In this document: positions 7,748-15,223 of the stretch, one piece after another | How positions within the stretch are numbered: the stretch's first letter is position 1 | Layout: each line of letters starts with the position of its first letter | Assembly: GCA_013335535.1 (NCBI GenBank) | Contig: JAAXVL010000007.1 | Location: forward strand, 115,143-179,142 | Length of the DNA: 64,000 bases | Direction of reading: 5' to 3' | Source: Azonexaceae bacterium | GTDB lineage: Bacteria > Pseudomonadota > Gammaproteobacteria > Burkholderiales > Rhodocyclaceae | Notes under the pieces: generated by a model | Seen by the model: only the letters and a program-made list of their open reading frames with translations | Databases searched by the model: none | What the model was told of the DNA's origin: nothing | Program-made: the position numbers and the translations under genes

Positions 7748-8440
7748 ATGAACACCAATTTCGAGATTGCCAATCAGGGCTCTTCGGGGCTTGCACTGCA
7801 GCAGAACCGCGTTCTGCGCAACACCTACATGCTGCTCGGCCTGTCCATGGTGCCGACGGTCATTGGCGCACTGATCGGCATCCAGATGCAATTCAGCTTC
7901 TTCGCTGGCAGCCCGTTCATTTCATTCCTGGTCTTCATGGGCGTTGCCATGGGCTTCATGTGGGGCATCGAGAAGAACAAGGACAGCGGATTGGGCGTTG
8001 CCTTGCTCCTCGGCTTCACCTTCTTCATGGGTCTCATGCTGTCGCGCATCCTGCAAGTTGCTCTTGGCTTCTCGAACGGTGGCTCAATGATTGCCATGGC
8101 CGCTGGTGGCACGGGCGCCGTGTTCTTCACGATGTCGACCGTCGCTGCCGTCAGCAAGCGTGATTTCAGCGGTATGGGCAAGTTCCTGTTCGTCGGCATG
8201 ATCGTCGTCCTGCTCGCCGCCGTCGCCAACATCTTCTTCCAGATTCCCGCGCTGTCGCTGACCATTGCAGTCGCGGTTGTCGGCATCTTCTCGGCTTACA
8301 TTCTGTACGACATCAGCCGCATCATTCAGGGCGGTGAAACCAACTATGTGAGCGCGACCCTGGCAGTCTATCTCGACGTTTACAACGTTTTCGTCGGCTT
8401 GCTGCAGCTGATCATGGCCCTGACCGGCGAGCGCGACTAA
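7748..8440 (+). CDS. Bax inhibitor-1/YccA family membrane protein
   Basis: 230-residue integral membrane protein with seven hydrophobic segments, starting MNTNFEIANQGSSGLALQQN, typical for YccA-type Bax-inhibitor-1 proteins of proteobacteria. The C-terminal half ILYDISRIIQGGETNYVSAT, with the conserved Asp, and LDVYNVFVGLLQLIM match the family signature. YccA of E. coli modulates the FtsH protease; other members leak calcium. The start has GGGAG inside a small palindrome 8 bp upstream. It is monocistronic with its own terminator. Confidence 0.9.
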   Translation: MNTNFEIANQGSSGLALQQNRVLRNTYMLLGLSMVPTVIGALIGIQMQFSFFAGSPFISFLVFMGVAMGFMWGIEKNKDSGLGVALLLGFTFFMGLMLSRILQVALGFSNGGSMIAMAAGGTGAVFFTMSTVAAVSKRDFSGMGKFLFVGMIVVLLAAVANIFFQIPALSLTIAVAVVGIFSAYILYDISRIIQGGETNYVSATLAVYLDVYNVFVGLLQLIMALTGERD

Positions 8441-8462
8441 GCTTCACCGGCTGAACATTAAA

Positions 8463-8486
8463 AAGGCGGCCAAGGCCGCCTTTTTT
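8463..8486. terminator. Intrinsic terminator between convergent genes
   Basis: Stem AAGGCGGCC/GGCCGCCTT with T6 on the plus strand and A-run upstream giving T-run on the minus strand. It serves the Bax-inhibitor-like gene and probably rlmD. Confidence 0.85.
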
Positions 8487-8506
8487 ACATCTGGAAACCA
8501 GTATCG

Positions 8507-9811
8507 TCAGGCTCGTTCGAAAACGGCAATCGACTCGACGTGGGCCGTGTGCGGAAACATGTTCACGGCGCCGGCCGAAACGAAACGGTAGCCCTTTTCC
8601 GTGACCAGCACCGCCGCATCGCGAGCGAGCGTACCCGGATTGCAGGACACATAAACAATGCGACGCGGCGCATCTTTTCCCAACGCCCGGACCAGCTCAA
8701 CCGCCCCTTCGCGCGGCGGGTCGATCAGCATCTTGTCAAAACGGCCCAGCGCCGCCAGCGATTGCTCGGAGCATTCGAAAAGGTTGGCGACGCCGAATTC
8801 GACACGATCAGCCAAGCCATTCGCGACTGCGCTCTCCCGTCCGCGCGCTACCAGCCCAGCGCTACCTTCGACACCGACCACCAAAGCTCCCGACCGGGCA
8901 ATCGGCAAGGTAAAATTTCCCAGGCCGCAAAACATGTCGGCAATTCGCTCGCCCAGCTGCGGATCAAGCAGGCGCATGGCGCGGCGGACCAGCACACGAT
9001 TTACCGCGTGGTTAACCTGGGTAAAATCGTTGGGCTTGAAATCGAACTCCAGATCGAACTCCGGCAAGGCATACGACAAACGGGGGCCGGGCAGCGGATA
9101 AAAGCGCCAAATGGAATCCGGCCCCTTTGGCTGCAGATAGAAGACGATGGCGTGCCGGTCGGCAAACTCACGCAGCAAACGTTCGTCAGCCGCAGCAAGC
9201 GGCGCCAGAATGCGCAACAACACGGCCGTGCAATGCTCGCCAAGCGCCACCTCAACATCCCGGACATGCCCGGCCACCGTCAGCGCGCCCAACAGATCGC
9301 GCATCGGCATCAACAGGGCCGACACATGGGGCGGCAAAATGTCGCAACTTCGAATATCGGCGATGTAGCTGCTACGCCATTCATGAAAGCCAATCAGCAC
9401 CGCCCCGTCTTTTGAAACCTGGCGAACAGCCAGACGGGCACGATGCCGATAACCCCAAGGCTCACCTTGAATCGGCGGCAGCATTGTTTCCGGACGAACA
9501 CGGCCGATATGCCAGAGGCTGTCCTCGAGAACGCGCTGCTTGGCTGCAACCTGCGCCGAAGGATCCATGTGCTGCATGGCACAACCGCCACAAACGCCAA
9601 AATGCGGGCAGCGTGGCTCGACACGGGCATTTGACGGCTTGATCACGCGGACCAGATTGGCCAGTTCGAACTTTGATTTTTTTCGGAAGCTGGCGTACTC
9701 GACGGTTTCGCCCGGCAAGGCACCATCGACAAAAATGGCCTTGCCGTCCTGGCGGGTAATTCCCCGTGCCTCATGGTCCAGCGCTACGATGATCCCGATT
9801 GGCACGGTCAA
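8507..9811 (-). CDS. rlmD: 23S rRNA (uracil-1939-C5)-methyltransferase RlmD
   Basis: 434 residues. An N-terminal TRAM domain (about 1-60, DHEARGITRQDGKAIFVDGA) is followed by an iron-sulfur cysteine cluster in CPHFGVCGGCAMQHM (about 88-102) and a C-terminal SAM methyltransferase. The SAM site is MFCGLGNFTLPIA, LIDPPREGA is the active-site loop, and YVSCNPGTLARD carries the catalytic cysteine. It methylates U1939 of 23S rRNA (E. coli numbering). It diverges from the 158-residue gene at 9856 with a 44-bp gap. Confidence 0.93.
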   Translation of the reverse strand: MTVPIGIIVALDHEARGITRQDGKAIFVDGALPGETVEYASFRKKSKFELANLVRVIKPSNARVEPRCPHFGVCGGCAMQHMDPSAQVAAKQRVLEDSLWHIGRVRPETMLPPIQGEPWGYRHRARLAVRQVSKDGAVLIGFHEWRSSYIADIRSCDILPPHVSALLMPMRDLLGALTVAGHVRDVEVALGEHCTAVLLRILAPLAAADERLLREFADRHAIVFYLQPKGPDSIWRFYPLPGPRLSYALPEFDLEFDFKPNDFTQVNHAVNRVLVRRAMRLLDPQLGERIADMFCGLGNFTLPIARSGALVVGVEGSAGLVARGRESAVANGLADRVEFGVANLFECSEQSLAALGRFDKMLIDPPREGAVELVRALGKDAPRRIVYVSCNPGTLARDAAVLVTEKGYRFVSAGAVNMFPHTAHVESIAVFERA

Positions 9812-9855
9812 CTCCGAAAAAGCGCGAATTTTAACAATCGGTTAAACTAAGCGCC

Positions 9856-10332
9856 ATGGCTCGCGAACTGATTACCTCCTGGGCAGACTACCAAATGGCG
9901 CTCGACCGCCTGCTGGCCATTGCCTGTCATAAGATCAGCATTTATGACGAAGATCTTGTCACGCTGAAGCTCGAATCAGCGCCCCGCCTGCTTCATATAA
10001 AAAGAGTCCTTCAAGGCGGAGAGAGCGATACCTTGCAAATAGCCGTTCGCAATGCCGAACCGCTTCGGCAAAAACATCCACTGTTTCTAACTCAGCTCAG
10101 CACCTACGGCCATCTTGCCACTGCCCGTCAAACGCCGCCGCAGCTTGCTCATCTGCGCGACAGCATGGTCCTCGTTGACAACAAGCACGCCCTGATCCGC
10201 TTCGAACGAGATCTACCGCGCAGCAAATTGCTGATCGACGAAATTGATGAAGTCCGCCCCTATTTAACCCGCTTCAAGGAAATCTGGTCGGAAGGTGGCG
10301 AAAGCGTAACCAGCACTGCACTTGGGCTCTGA
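9856..10332 (+). CDS. Conserved hypothetical protein, 158 aa
   Basis: Soluble protein starting MARELITSWADYQMALDRLLAIA. The middle segment ESAPRLLHIKRVLQGGESDTLQIAVRNAEPLRQKHPLFLTQLSTYG and the phrase LRDSMVLVDNKHALIRFERDLPRS resemble a short PLD-like or nucleotidyl fold but lack a catalytic HKD motif. I do not recognise a characterised family; proteins of this look occur next to rlmD in betaproteobacteria. It diverges from rlmD, so expression is independent of the lipoprotein gene that follows after 135 bp. Confidence 0.75.
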   Translation: MARELITSWADYQMALDRLLAIACHKISIYDEDLVTLKLESAPRLLHIKRVLQGGESDTLQIAVRNAEPLRQKHPLFLTQLSTYGHLATARQTPPQLAHLRDSMVLVDNKHALIRFERDLPRSKLLIDEIDEVRPYLTRFKEIWSEGGESVTSTALGL

Positions 10333-10467
10333 CCTTCAGGCACTATTTTGCACTGCAGCAAGTCTCGCCCACGGAAATAAATTATTGCTATAATTGCAGA
10401 CTGATTAGGTAGCTCCTGATCTCCGATCAATTCAGATTTTGTTACCTCTTGTCGATAAGGAAATCCC

Positions 10468-10728
10468 ATGAATAAGTCCCTCCTCGTTGCTGCCCTGCTC
10501 GCCGTTGCCCTGTCCGCTTGTGGCAAGAAGCCGGAAGCTCCGGCTGCTGCCCCGGCTCCGGTTGCCGCTCCGGCTGCAGAAGCTGCCAAGCCGGCTGAAG
10601 CCGCTGCTCCGGCTGCTGCCCCGGCTGCTGACGCTGCCAAGCCGGCTGAAGCCGCTGCTCCGGCTGCTGCCCCGGCTGCTGATGCTGCCAAGCCGGCTGA
10701 AGCCGCTGCTCCGGCTGCTGCGAAGTAA
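10468..10728 (+). CDS. Small Ala/Pro-repeat lipoprotein
   Basis: 86 residues. A lipoprotein signal peptide (MNKSLLVAALLAVALSACGK) has a lipobox with the acylated Cys at residue 18. The rest is almost only Ala, Pro, Glu, Lys and Asp, in near-perfect copies of a 17-residue unit beginning PAEAAAPAAAP. It is likely a periplasmic membrane-anchored spacer or linker protein, extended or loosely helical. Ribosome binding is AAGGAAATCCC before the ATG. It is monocistronic with a strong terminator at 10751. Confidence 0.8.
   Translation: MNKSLLVAALLAVALSACGKKPEAPAAAPAPVAAPAAEAAKPAEAAAPAAAPAADAAKPAEAAAPAAAPAADAAKPAEAAAPAAAK
10591..10725 (+). repeat. 51-bp in-frame tandem repeat in lipoprotein gene
   Basis: Two full units (10591-10641, 10642-10692) and one partial unit (10693-10725) differ by only about one base. 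Each encodes the same 17 residues (PAEAAAPAAAPAADAAK). Such identity suggests recent expansion and possible length variation by slippage. Confidence 0.85.
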
Positions 10729-10750
10729 TTTCTTCAAGCATCAAGAAAAA

Positions 10751-10772
10751 CGGGGCTTCGGCCCCGTTTTTT
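10751..10772 (+). terminator. Intrinsic terminator
   Basis: CGGGGC-TTCG-GCCCCG hairpin followed by TTTTTT, 22 bp after the lipoprotein stop. Confidence 0.9.
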
Positions 10773-10786
10773 ATTGCCTTGAATTT

Positions 10787-11554
10787 TTATTCAATACTTC
10801 GCCAATCAAACCCGTGATCCGGGCTAGCCACGCCCACCCACTCATCCGAACAACCCAGCGCCACCGCCACCGCGCCAACCACCAATTCTGGTCGATTGTT
10901 ACGCTCGCTCAGGTGCGCCGCCACAAGCGACTGCAAGCCTGAACAATCAATTCGACCGAGCAGCGATGCGGCGGCCGAGTTTTCCAGATGACCGTATCGA
11001 CCGGCTATGCGCCGCTTGAGAGAGGCAGGATAAGCCGAACGCTCGAGTAGGTCGGCATCATGGTTGAATTCAAGCACCAGCCCCGCACAACCAGATAACA
11101 TTTCGCAAACATGCGCCGTCGGTTCGCCGATATCGGTCAGCACACCCAAGCGAACGCCCGAACCGGAAAAGACGAATTGCACTGGTTCACGCGCATCGTG
11201 AGGCACGGGAAAAGGCTGAACCTCGATATCGCCGATGGAGAGCGAGCGATGGCTGTCGATGATGCGCAAATCCAGTTCTGAATCCGTCTCGCGACAGCCT
11301 ACCCAGGTACCGTGGGTCATCCAGACCGGCAGCCTGAACTTGCGGGCCAGCCGAAATACACCGCCAACGTGATCGCCATGCTCATGAGTGACGAGAATAC
11401 CCGCCAGATCGGCAGGAGCCCGGCCAAGACGGAGCAAACGAGCCACGGTTTCCCGTAGCCCGAAGCCGCAATCGAGCATCAGGCAAGATGCCCCGTGCTC
11501 GACGAGCAGCGCGTTTCCAGCGCTACCGCTACCGAGCGAGGCAAAGCGAATCAC
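10787..11554 (-). CDS. MBL-fold hydrolase (YycJ/WalJ-like), start inside att site
   Basis: 255-residue metallo-beta-lactamase-fold protein. IRFASLGSGSAGNALLVEHG is the typical start of the YycJ-type group; the metal motif H-E-H-G-D-H is in LVTHEHGDHVGG, with later ligands in VPHDAREP and the C-terminal HLSERNN. It is a probable exonuclease-like or ribonuclease-like hydrolase. The GTG at 11554 is chosen because this lies in the 22-bp att repeat and, in the ancestral order, would overlap the bamC stop (GTGA). The integrated element separates it from bamC, so it has lost both coupling and the upstream promoter. An in-frame extension into element DNA (to about 11617) exists. Confidence 0.85.
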   Translation of the reverse strand: MIRFASLGSGSAGNALLVEHGASCLMLDCGFGLRETVARLLRLGRAPADLAGILVTHEHGDHVGGVFRLARKFRLPVWMTHGTWVGCRETDSELDLRIIDSHRSLSIGDIEVQPFPVPHDAREPVQFVFSGSGVRLGVLTDIGEPTAHVCEMLSGCAGLVLEFNHDADLLERSAYPASLKRRIAGRYGHLENSAAASLLGRIDCSGLQSLVAAHLSERNNRPELVVGAVAVALGCSDEWVGVASPDHGFDWRSIE

Positions 11555-11574
11555 TGCAACTGCTGGAGGAGCAG
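11553..11574. repeat. att direct repeat, distal copy
   Basis: ACTGCAACTG...GGAGGAGCAG, 22 bp, identical to 20765-20786. It overlaps the GTG start of the MBL-fold gene. Confidence 0.92.
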
Positions 11575-11671
11575 CATAACAACCGCCGTCTCTCCAGCCC
11601 CTGCAATGATCTTGCAAATTCGTATCATGACCGGCTACTCACTCGGCTACTTATTATGTGGGCACTAGCAC

Positions 11672-11893
11672 TCATTCTTGCCCCTGCTCTGGAGTCGTCT
11701 GTGAAGAACGTCGCATGAAGGATGTCTGCTCCCACCTCTCCTGCTCTAGTTTCAACCTTTGCGATGGAGGCAACGCCTCGAACTCCGCCAAGGCTTTCAT
11801 AATCACCCCAAAGGTACTGTTCTGTGCCATGTGCTCCGCCAAAGACATTGGCGCCACTGTTGCGGTGTTCTTTGCCGTATCTTCAACAGGCAT
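11672..11893 (-). CDS. Small hypothetical protein of the element, 73 aa
   Basis: MPVEDTAKNTATVAPMSLAE..., ending RRSSQTTPEQGQE; hydrophilic, with a helical middle part (FGVIMKALAEFEALPPSQRLKLEQERW). GGAGG lies 8 bp before the ATG at 11893, a convincing ribosome-binding site. It follows the 81-residue gene on the same strand, with a hairpin between. No family recognised; it is probably an accessory element gene. 11575-11671 shows no gene. Confidence 0.6.
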   Translation of the reverse strand: MPVEDTAKNTATVAPMSLAEHMAQNSTFGVIMKALAEFEALPPSQRLKLEQERWEQTSFMRRSSQTTPEQGQE

Positions 11894-11916
11894 GCAGACA
11901 ACCTCCAAGTAAATAG

Positions 11917-11934
11917 GGCCGGTTTCCCGGCCCC
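11917..11934 (-). terminator. Hairpin between two small element genes
   Basis: GGGCCGG-GAAA-CCGGCCC followed on the minus strand by TATTTAC. The short T-run makes it a moderate terminator or processing hairpin. Confidence 0.55.
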
Positions 11935-11941
11935 ATCTATA

Positions 11942-12187
11942 TTACTCGGCTTCCAGCTCGTCTATTCGCTCCAGTGCCGCTTCGAGCCGTAGTGCCAGTA
12001 CCTGCATAAGAGAATCTTCTTTGGCGATGTCTAGCGCCGCCTCTGTGAGTTCTTGGTCAGATAGCTTGTGCCAGTATTCAGCACGGTGTACTGCGCGTTC
12101 GACTTGATGCTTCGTGTGCTTCGCCTTGACGGAAAGAAGCCAAGCGGAATAGTTGGTATTGGTAGCAGTAAAATTCGGGGTAGCCAT
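11942..12187 (-). CDS. Small hypothetical protein of the element, 81 aa
   Basis: MATPNFTATNTNYSAWLLSVKAKH... with a C-terminal helical, acidic segment (LALRLEAALERIDELEAE) that could form a coiled coil. The ATG at 12187 is preceded by GGAGA-like bases (AAATGGAGATTGC). Conserved-looking but unrecognised; part of the leftward accessory genes of the element. 12188-12345 upstream holds an AT-rich promoter-like stretch and no gene. Confidence 0.6.
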   Translation of the reverse strand: MATPNFTATNTNYSAWLLSVKAKHTKHQVERAVHRAEYWHKLSDQELTEAALDIAKEDSLMQVLALRLEAALERIDELEAE

Positions 12188-12345
12188 GATGCAATCTCCA
12201 TTTGCGTTTTGGTTAGCTGGGACTTGAGGTTGCCGCCTCTTGTCCCGGCGCTTTGTGCGTGTACACAACACCACTATGGCACAGCTAAACCATTGATGCA
12301 AATGGAATATTCGCTTACTCGTAAGCATGTTCATGCAAGGAAAGA

Positions 12346-12365
12346 ACCCGGCACAATGGCCGGGT
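12346..12365 (-). terminator. Intrinsic terminator after the 52-aa gene
   Basis: Stem ACCCGGC/GCCGGGT with a 6-nt loop, followed on the minus strand by TCTTTCCTTG; 38 bp after the stop of the gene at 12403. Confidence 0.6.
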
Positions 12366-12402
12366 CCATGAAACATCCGAGTTGTTAAAGAACCGGCGCC
12401 AG

Positions 12403-12561
12403 CTACGCGACGTCACACGCTTCCATGAATCGCTGGCAATCGAACCTCGGGTTATCTCGCTTGAACAATGTCAGAAGTTCGCCAACAACGACTTGCCTTG
12501 CTGCCCGGTCGGTGATGTTCCGCAACGCTGCTGCGATTGCGATGTAGTGCTTCTTGCTCAT
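12403..12561 (-). CDS. Small helical protein of the element, 52 aa
   Basis: MSKKHYIAIAAALRNITDRA..., ending FMEACDVA. The pattern (two amphipathic helices, ARQVVVGELLTLFKRDNPRFD) is a small protein type that I have the impression recurs in proteobacterial integrated elements and plasmids; function unknown. GAGG precedes the ATG at 12561 and a terminator follows the stop, supporting a real gene despite the length. Confidence 0.65.
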   Translation of the reverse strand: MSKKHYIAIAAALRNITDRAARQVVVGELLTLFKRDNPRFDCQRFMEACDVA

Positions 12562-12872
12562 GGCCGATACCTCGTGTGATCTGGTATCTATGGCCGCTCG
12601 TCAAGCGGACGGGGGGTATATCGGACCAAGGCCACCCCCACCCCCAAGCCACCTCTCACCTTTTGCTCACACCGCAAGGTCGATTTTCCTTATTTATGCC
12701 AATAGCACAATCGGGCTGCTCTCAGATAAATCGATGAAGGCTTGCTGTGCCCTGTCCTGCTATTCCTTTCGTCAGGGATGGCAAATACATAACGACAGAT
12801 GAATAATCGATTGGCGCAATCAACATTTGTTGTGCGTCACATTGATTATTGAAGTCACAAAAGGGGCGAAAC
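12562..12872. promoter_or_regulatory. Divergent intergenic region with AATAATC/GATTATT dyad
   Basis: 311 bp between the leftward 52-residue gene and the rightward IF2N/GIY-YIG-like gene. It contains a widely spaced inverted repeat AATAATC (12802-12808) and GATTATT (12844-12850), the second ending 22 bp before the ATG at 12873. A C/A-rich tract (12631-12650) lies in the middle. No ORF with a ribosome-binding site was found; both promoters should be here. Confidence 0.4.
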
Positions 12873-14057
12873 ATGGGCACCACAACGGTTTCACAATTTG
12901 CCAATGAATTAAAAATGTCGATCGATGTCCTCGAAGAACAATTGGCCAAGGCGGGAGTAGTGAAAGCAGATGCAAGTGCTGAACTTACCGATCACGAAAA
13001 ATCAATGCTGCTTGACCATCTACGCCGCGCACGGGTCAGTACCCGAGCAGTTGCTGTCGAGTCAGGAACAAAGCGCGTACTGGTTAAGCGGAATCCATCG
13101 AACGAGAAAAATTCCAGCGCTAACGCTCCCAAGGAAAAAAGCACGTACGGAGGAGGAAGACTCACAGAGGAGCAGCGCCAATTTATCGATAGCCAGAAAA
13201 TCCCCATGTCACGTGTATTTGATGCGACGGGCCTTTCTCGCCAGCAATACCGAAAAGAGATGAAGGAGCTCGACATGGTTTTGGCGTACGGTGTAGGCCC
13301 CTGCCGCAATGGCGGGCATACAATCAAAACCCGATCTGGGCATTGCCCCCAGTGCAAAACAGCAAATATCGCTTTTTCACTTAGATACGACACTCCAGGC
13401 CAAATCTACGTTGCGTGGTCTCCAAAAGGAAAACTAACGAAAGTTGGGACGGCGCAATGTGCATCGGCACGTTTGCCAAATCTCAATAGCTATCAATATG
13501 GAGGCGTTTCTGACTGGCAAGTAGTGTTCAAGCGTTCAATTCAAACAGCGGGGCGCATCGAATTTGCAACCCATAAGCACTTGGCCTCATTTTCCGTTTC
13601 TCGAAGCTACGTAAAAGAAGGCCGTATCATTGAGTGCCAAGAGTTATTTTCTTGCGATACAAATACTGCGATTTCCGTGATCGAAGACATACTCAACCGC
13701 TCCGAGCCAAATACAGTGACCGAAAGTTCCAGGAACAATACCTCGCCATTGCCAAAGAATCCGAGAACTATCGAAGCAGCGATGGCGAAATACGCAGAGA
13801 TCAAAGCCTCCCCAGCGGGCAAGGCACGGTCCGTAGCGAGAGCAGCGAGAGTGGCCGAGATGGACAGCCAAAACTCTCAGCCCCAGAACACAACGGAGCA
13901 GTTGAAGAAAGCCCTGCTCTGGGGAGAGTTCAAAAAGAATTTCCGGCAGGAGATGCAGGAAAAGCAACAGTCGGAAAACTCTCAGCCCCAGAATCCACCG
14001 CAGCCGTCGAAGCCGAAGCCGAAGCTGGTGCTGAACCTGAACATACCGAAGAAGTAA
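12873..14057 (+). CDS. IF2N-like domain + zinc ribbon + GIY-YIG/T5orf172-like protein
   Basis: 394 residues. Residues 1-55 (TTVSQFANELKMSIDVLEEQ... LTDHEKSMLLDHLRR) closely resemble the N-terminal domain of bacterial initiation factor IF2. Residues 92-135 hold a possible HTH (RVFDATGLSRQQYRKEM). Cys144, Cys158 and Cys161 with a nearby His form a zinc-ribbon-like knuckle. Residues about 178-255 (QIYVAWSPKGKLTKVGTA, RIEFATHKHLASF) fit a T5orf172/MUG113-type GIY-YIG fold, with Arg and Glu present. The tail is low-complexity with two NSQPQN repeats and a basic end. The ATG at 12873 has AGGGG upstream. It is the only rightward gene of the element and more AT-rich than its neighbours. It is a possible nuclease or sensor effector; function unknown. 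Confidence 0.7.
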   Translation: MGTTTVSQFANELKMSIDVLEEQLAKAGVVKADASAELTDHEKSMLLDHLRRARVSTRAVAVESGTKRVLVKRNPSNEKNSSANAPKEKSTYGGGRLTEEQRQFIDSQKIPMSRVFDATGLSRQQYRKEMKELDMVLAYGVGPCRNGGHTIKTRSGHCPQCKTANIAFSLRYDTPGQIYVAWSPKGKLTKVGTAQCASARLPNLNSYQYGGVSDWQVVFKRSIQTAGRIEFATHKHLASFSVSRSYVKEGRIIECQELFSCDTNTAISVIEDILNRSEPNTVTESSRNNTSPLPKNPRTIEAAMAKYAEIKASPAGKARSVARAARVAEMDSQNSQPQNTTEQLKKALLWGEFKKNFRQEMQEKQQSENSQPQNPPQPSKPKPKLVLNLNIPKK

Positions 14058-14063
14058 GCCCCA

Positions 14064-14618
14064 TCAGCCTACAATCTCGCTCCGGATTTCCACCAGCAAC
14101 AGTTTCAGTTCTAGCTTGTAGGCATCACCCAGCATCCGGGTTGCAGTGGCGGCCTTCTCGATAACCGCTGTCAGGTTGTCGTGCAGGGCGTCGAACTCAG
14201 CGATGCCGGAACACTCGTAGTCGGGGTGAAGAAAACGAGCGGCTTCGCGAATCTCTGCCGCGAGCAACCTGAACAGTCGGGCCTTTTCGTCCTCTTCATC
14301 GAAATGGTCGGCGTAAGCCTCGCTCGGTATATCAACGACCTTGTCGTGCGTGCCGAGGTATTTGCGAGGGTAGATCAAGCGAGGCACACCGCCCTTGCAC
14401 TGGGTTACGGTGAAATCCCCTTGGTTCGACTGGTAGTTTAGCCGTTCGATAACAGGCATGTCGTCCGGGTAGAAGTGCTTGGCCAGTTCGAAGTTTCCGG
14501 GTAGCTCGCGGACGAGCCAGCGACCGAACAGGCGCCCCACCGGGTTTGTCGTATCAATAGTGAAATTGCGTTGCTCACTGGTTGCGGCATCAACGAGGTC
14601 GAGTGCAATGGTTGTCAT
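14064..14618 (-). CDS. Hypothetical protein of the element, 184 aa
   Basis: MTTIALDLVDAATSEQRNFT..., soluble, with aromatic-rich middle (NYQSNQGDFTVTQCKGGVPRL) and a helical C-terminal half (EYECSGIAEFD-like region, then LKLLLVEIRSEIVG). Unrecognised. AAGGAG 7 bp before the ATG at 14618 fixes the start. It converges with the IF2N/GIY-YIG-like gene (6-bp gap) and follows the 101-residue gene by 11 bp, so the two form a pair downstream of the iterons. Confidence 0.65.
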   Translation of the reverse strand: MTTIALDLVDAATSEQRNFTIDTTNPVGRLFGRWLVRELPGNFELAKHFYPDDMPVIERLNYQSNQGDFTVTQCKGGVPRLIYPRKYLGTHDKVVDIPSEAYADHFDEEDEKARLFRLLAAEIREAARFLHPDYECSGIAEFDALHDNLTAVIEKAATATRMLGDAYKLELKLLLVEIRSEIVG

Positions 14619-14629
14619 GGGAAAACTCC

Positions 14630-14935
14630 TTACAGAATGGTGATGGCGATATGGTTTTCGAGGCAGAACCGCGGACGGCCGCGTGTTGGTCGAGGCACTT
14701 GATAGCCCGGTGGCGCATAAAGCACTCGCCGGATTCGTCGGTTGCATCGCCGGCTCCATACTTCTGCCCGGTGCCACCCCAACAAGACGAGAGGCATGTG
14801 AAGCTGGCGCATGGACAATCCGATTCCGGTCGTCAGGTCAGCGCAGGTAAAACAACTCGGCTTGGCTTCTGGCAGACGGGCGTACCACGTGACTATCTGC
14901 GCGGCGTAACTGGCTAGAGTCAGCGGGGCAGTCAT
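14630..14935 (-). CDS. Hypothetical Arg-rich protein of the element, 101 aa
   Basis: MTAPLTLASYAAQIVTWYAR... with LTTGIGLSMRQLHMPLVLLGW, which looks like a helix-turn-helix, then a basic C-terminus (CNRRIRRVLYAPPG, RPTRGRPRF). AGGAGG at 6 bp spacing marks the ATG at 14935. It begins at the edge of the iteron cluster. It could be a small DNA-binding protein for the origin, but that is inference. Confidence 0.6.
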   Translation of the reverse strand: MTAPLTLASYAAQIVTWYARLPEAKPSCFTCADLTTGIGLSMRQLHMPLVLLGWHRAEVWSRRCNRRIRRVLYAPPGYQVPRPTRGRPRFCLENHIAITIL

Positions 14936-14942
14936 TGCCGCC

Positions 14943-15215
14943 TCCTGCACCGGGTGCAGTGAGTTGCACCGGGTCTGCACCGAGTGACCCGGTGCGCTGT
15001 AAGCCAATAACCACGCGGGTTCCAGCGGTTTGCACCGACTACACCGGGTGAAAGCACGTTGCTATAGGGTGGCGAGGGGGTAAATATGGGCATTATCTTT
15101 ATTTCCTCTATAAGTAAGGAATGACCCGGTGCAGTCGGTGCAAGTGCTCGAACCCCAATAACCACGGGGCTTGCGCTGCACCGAGTGACCCGGTGCAGAC
15201 CCGGTGCAGACCCGG
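14943..15215. repeat. Iteron-like repeat cluster (putative replication origin)
   Basis: Two blocks (about 14947-15050 and 15124-15215) carry many copies of a TGCACCGGGT / ACCCGGTGCA motif in both orientations, including a palindrome CTGCACC-G-GGTGCAG at the start. In each block a conserved CCAATAACCACG unit is flanked by such motifs. Between the blocks lies an AT-rich stretch (15075-15120). This lies directly after the helicase-like gene. Iterons around an AT-rich segment beside primase and helicase genes are the usual layout of an origin. Confidence 0.7.
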
Positions 15216-15223
15216 TGCAAAAG

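Noticed and set aside
14943..15215. CRISPR array
   Set aside because: Units are short, occur in both orientations and have no regular spacers; no cas genes are near.
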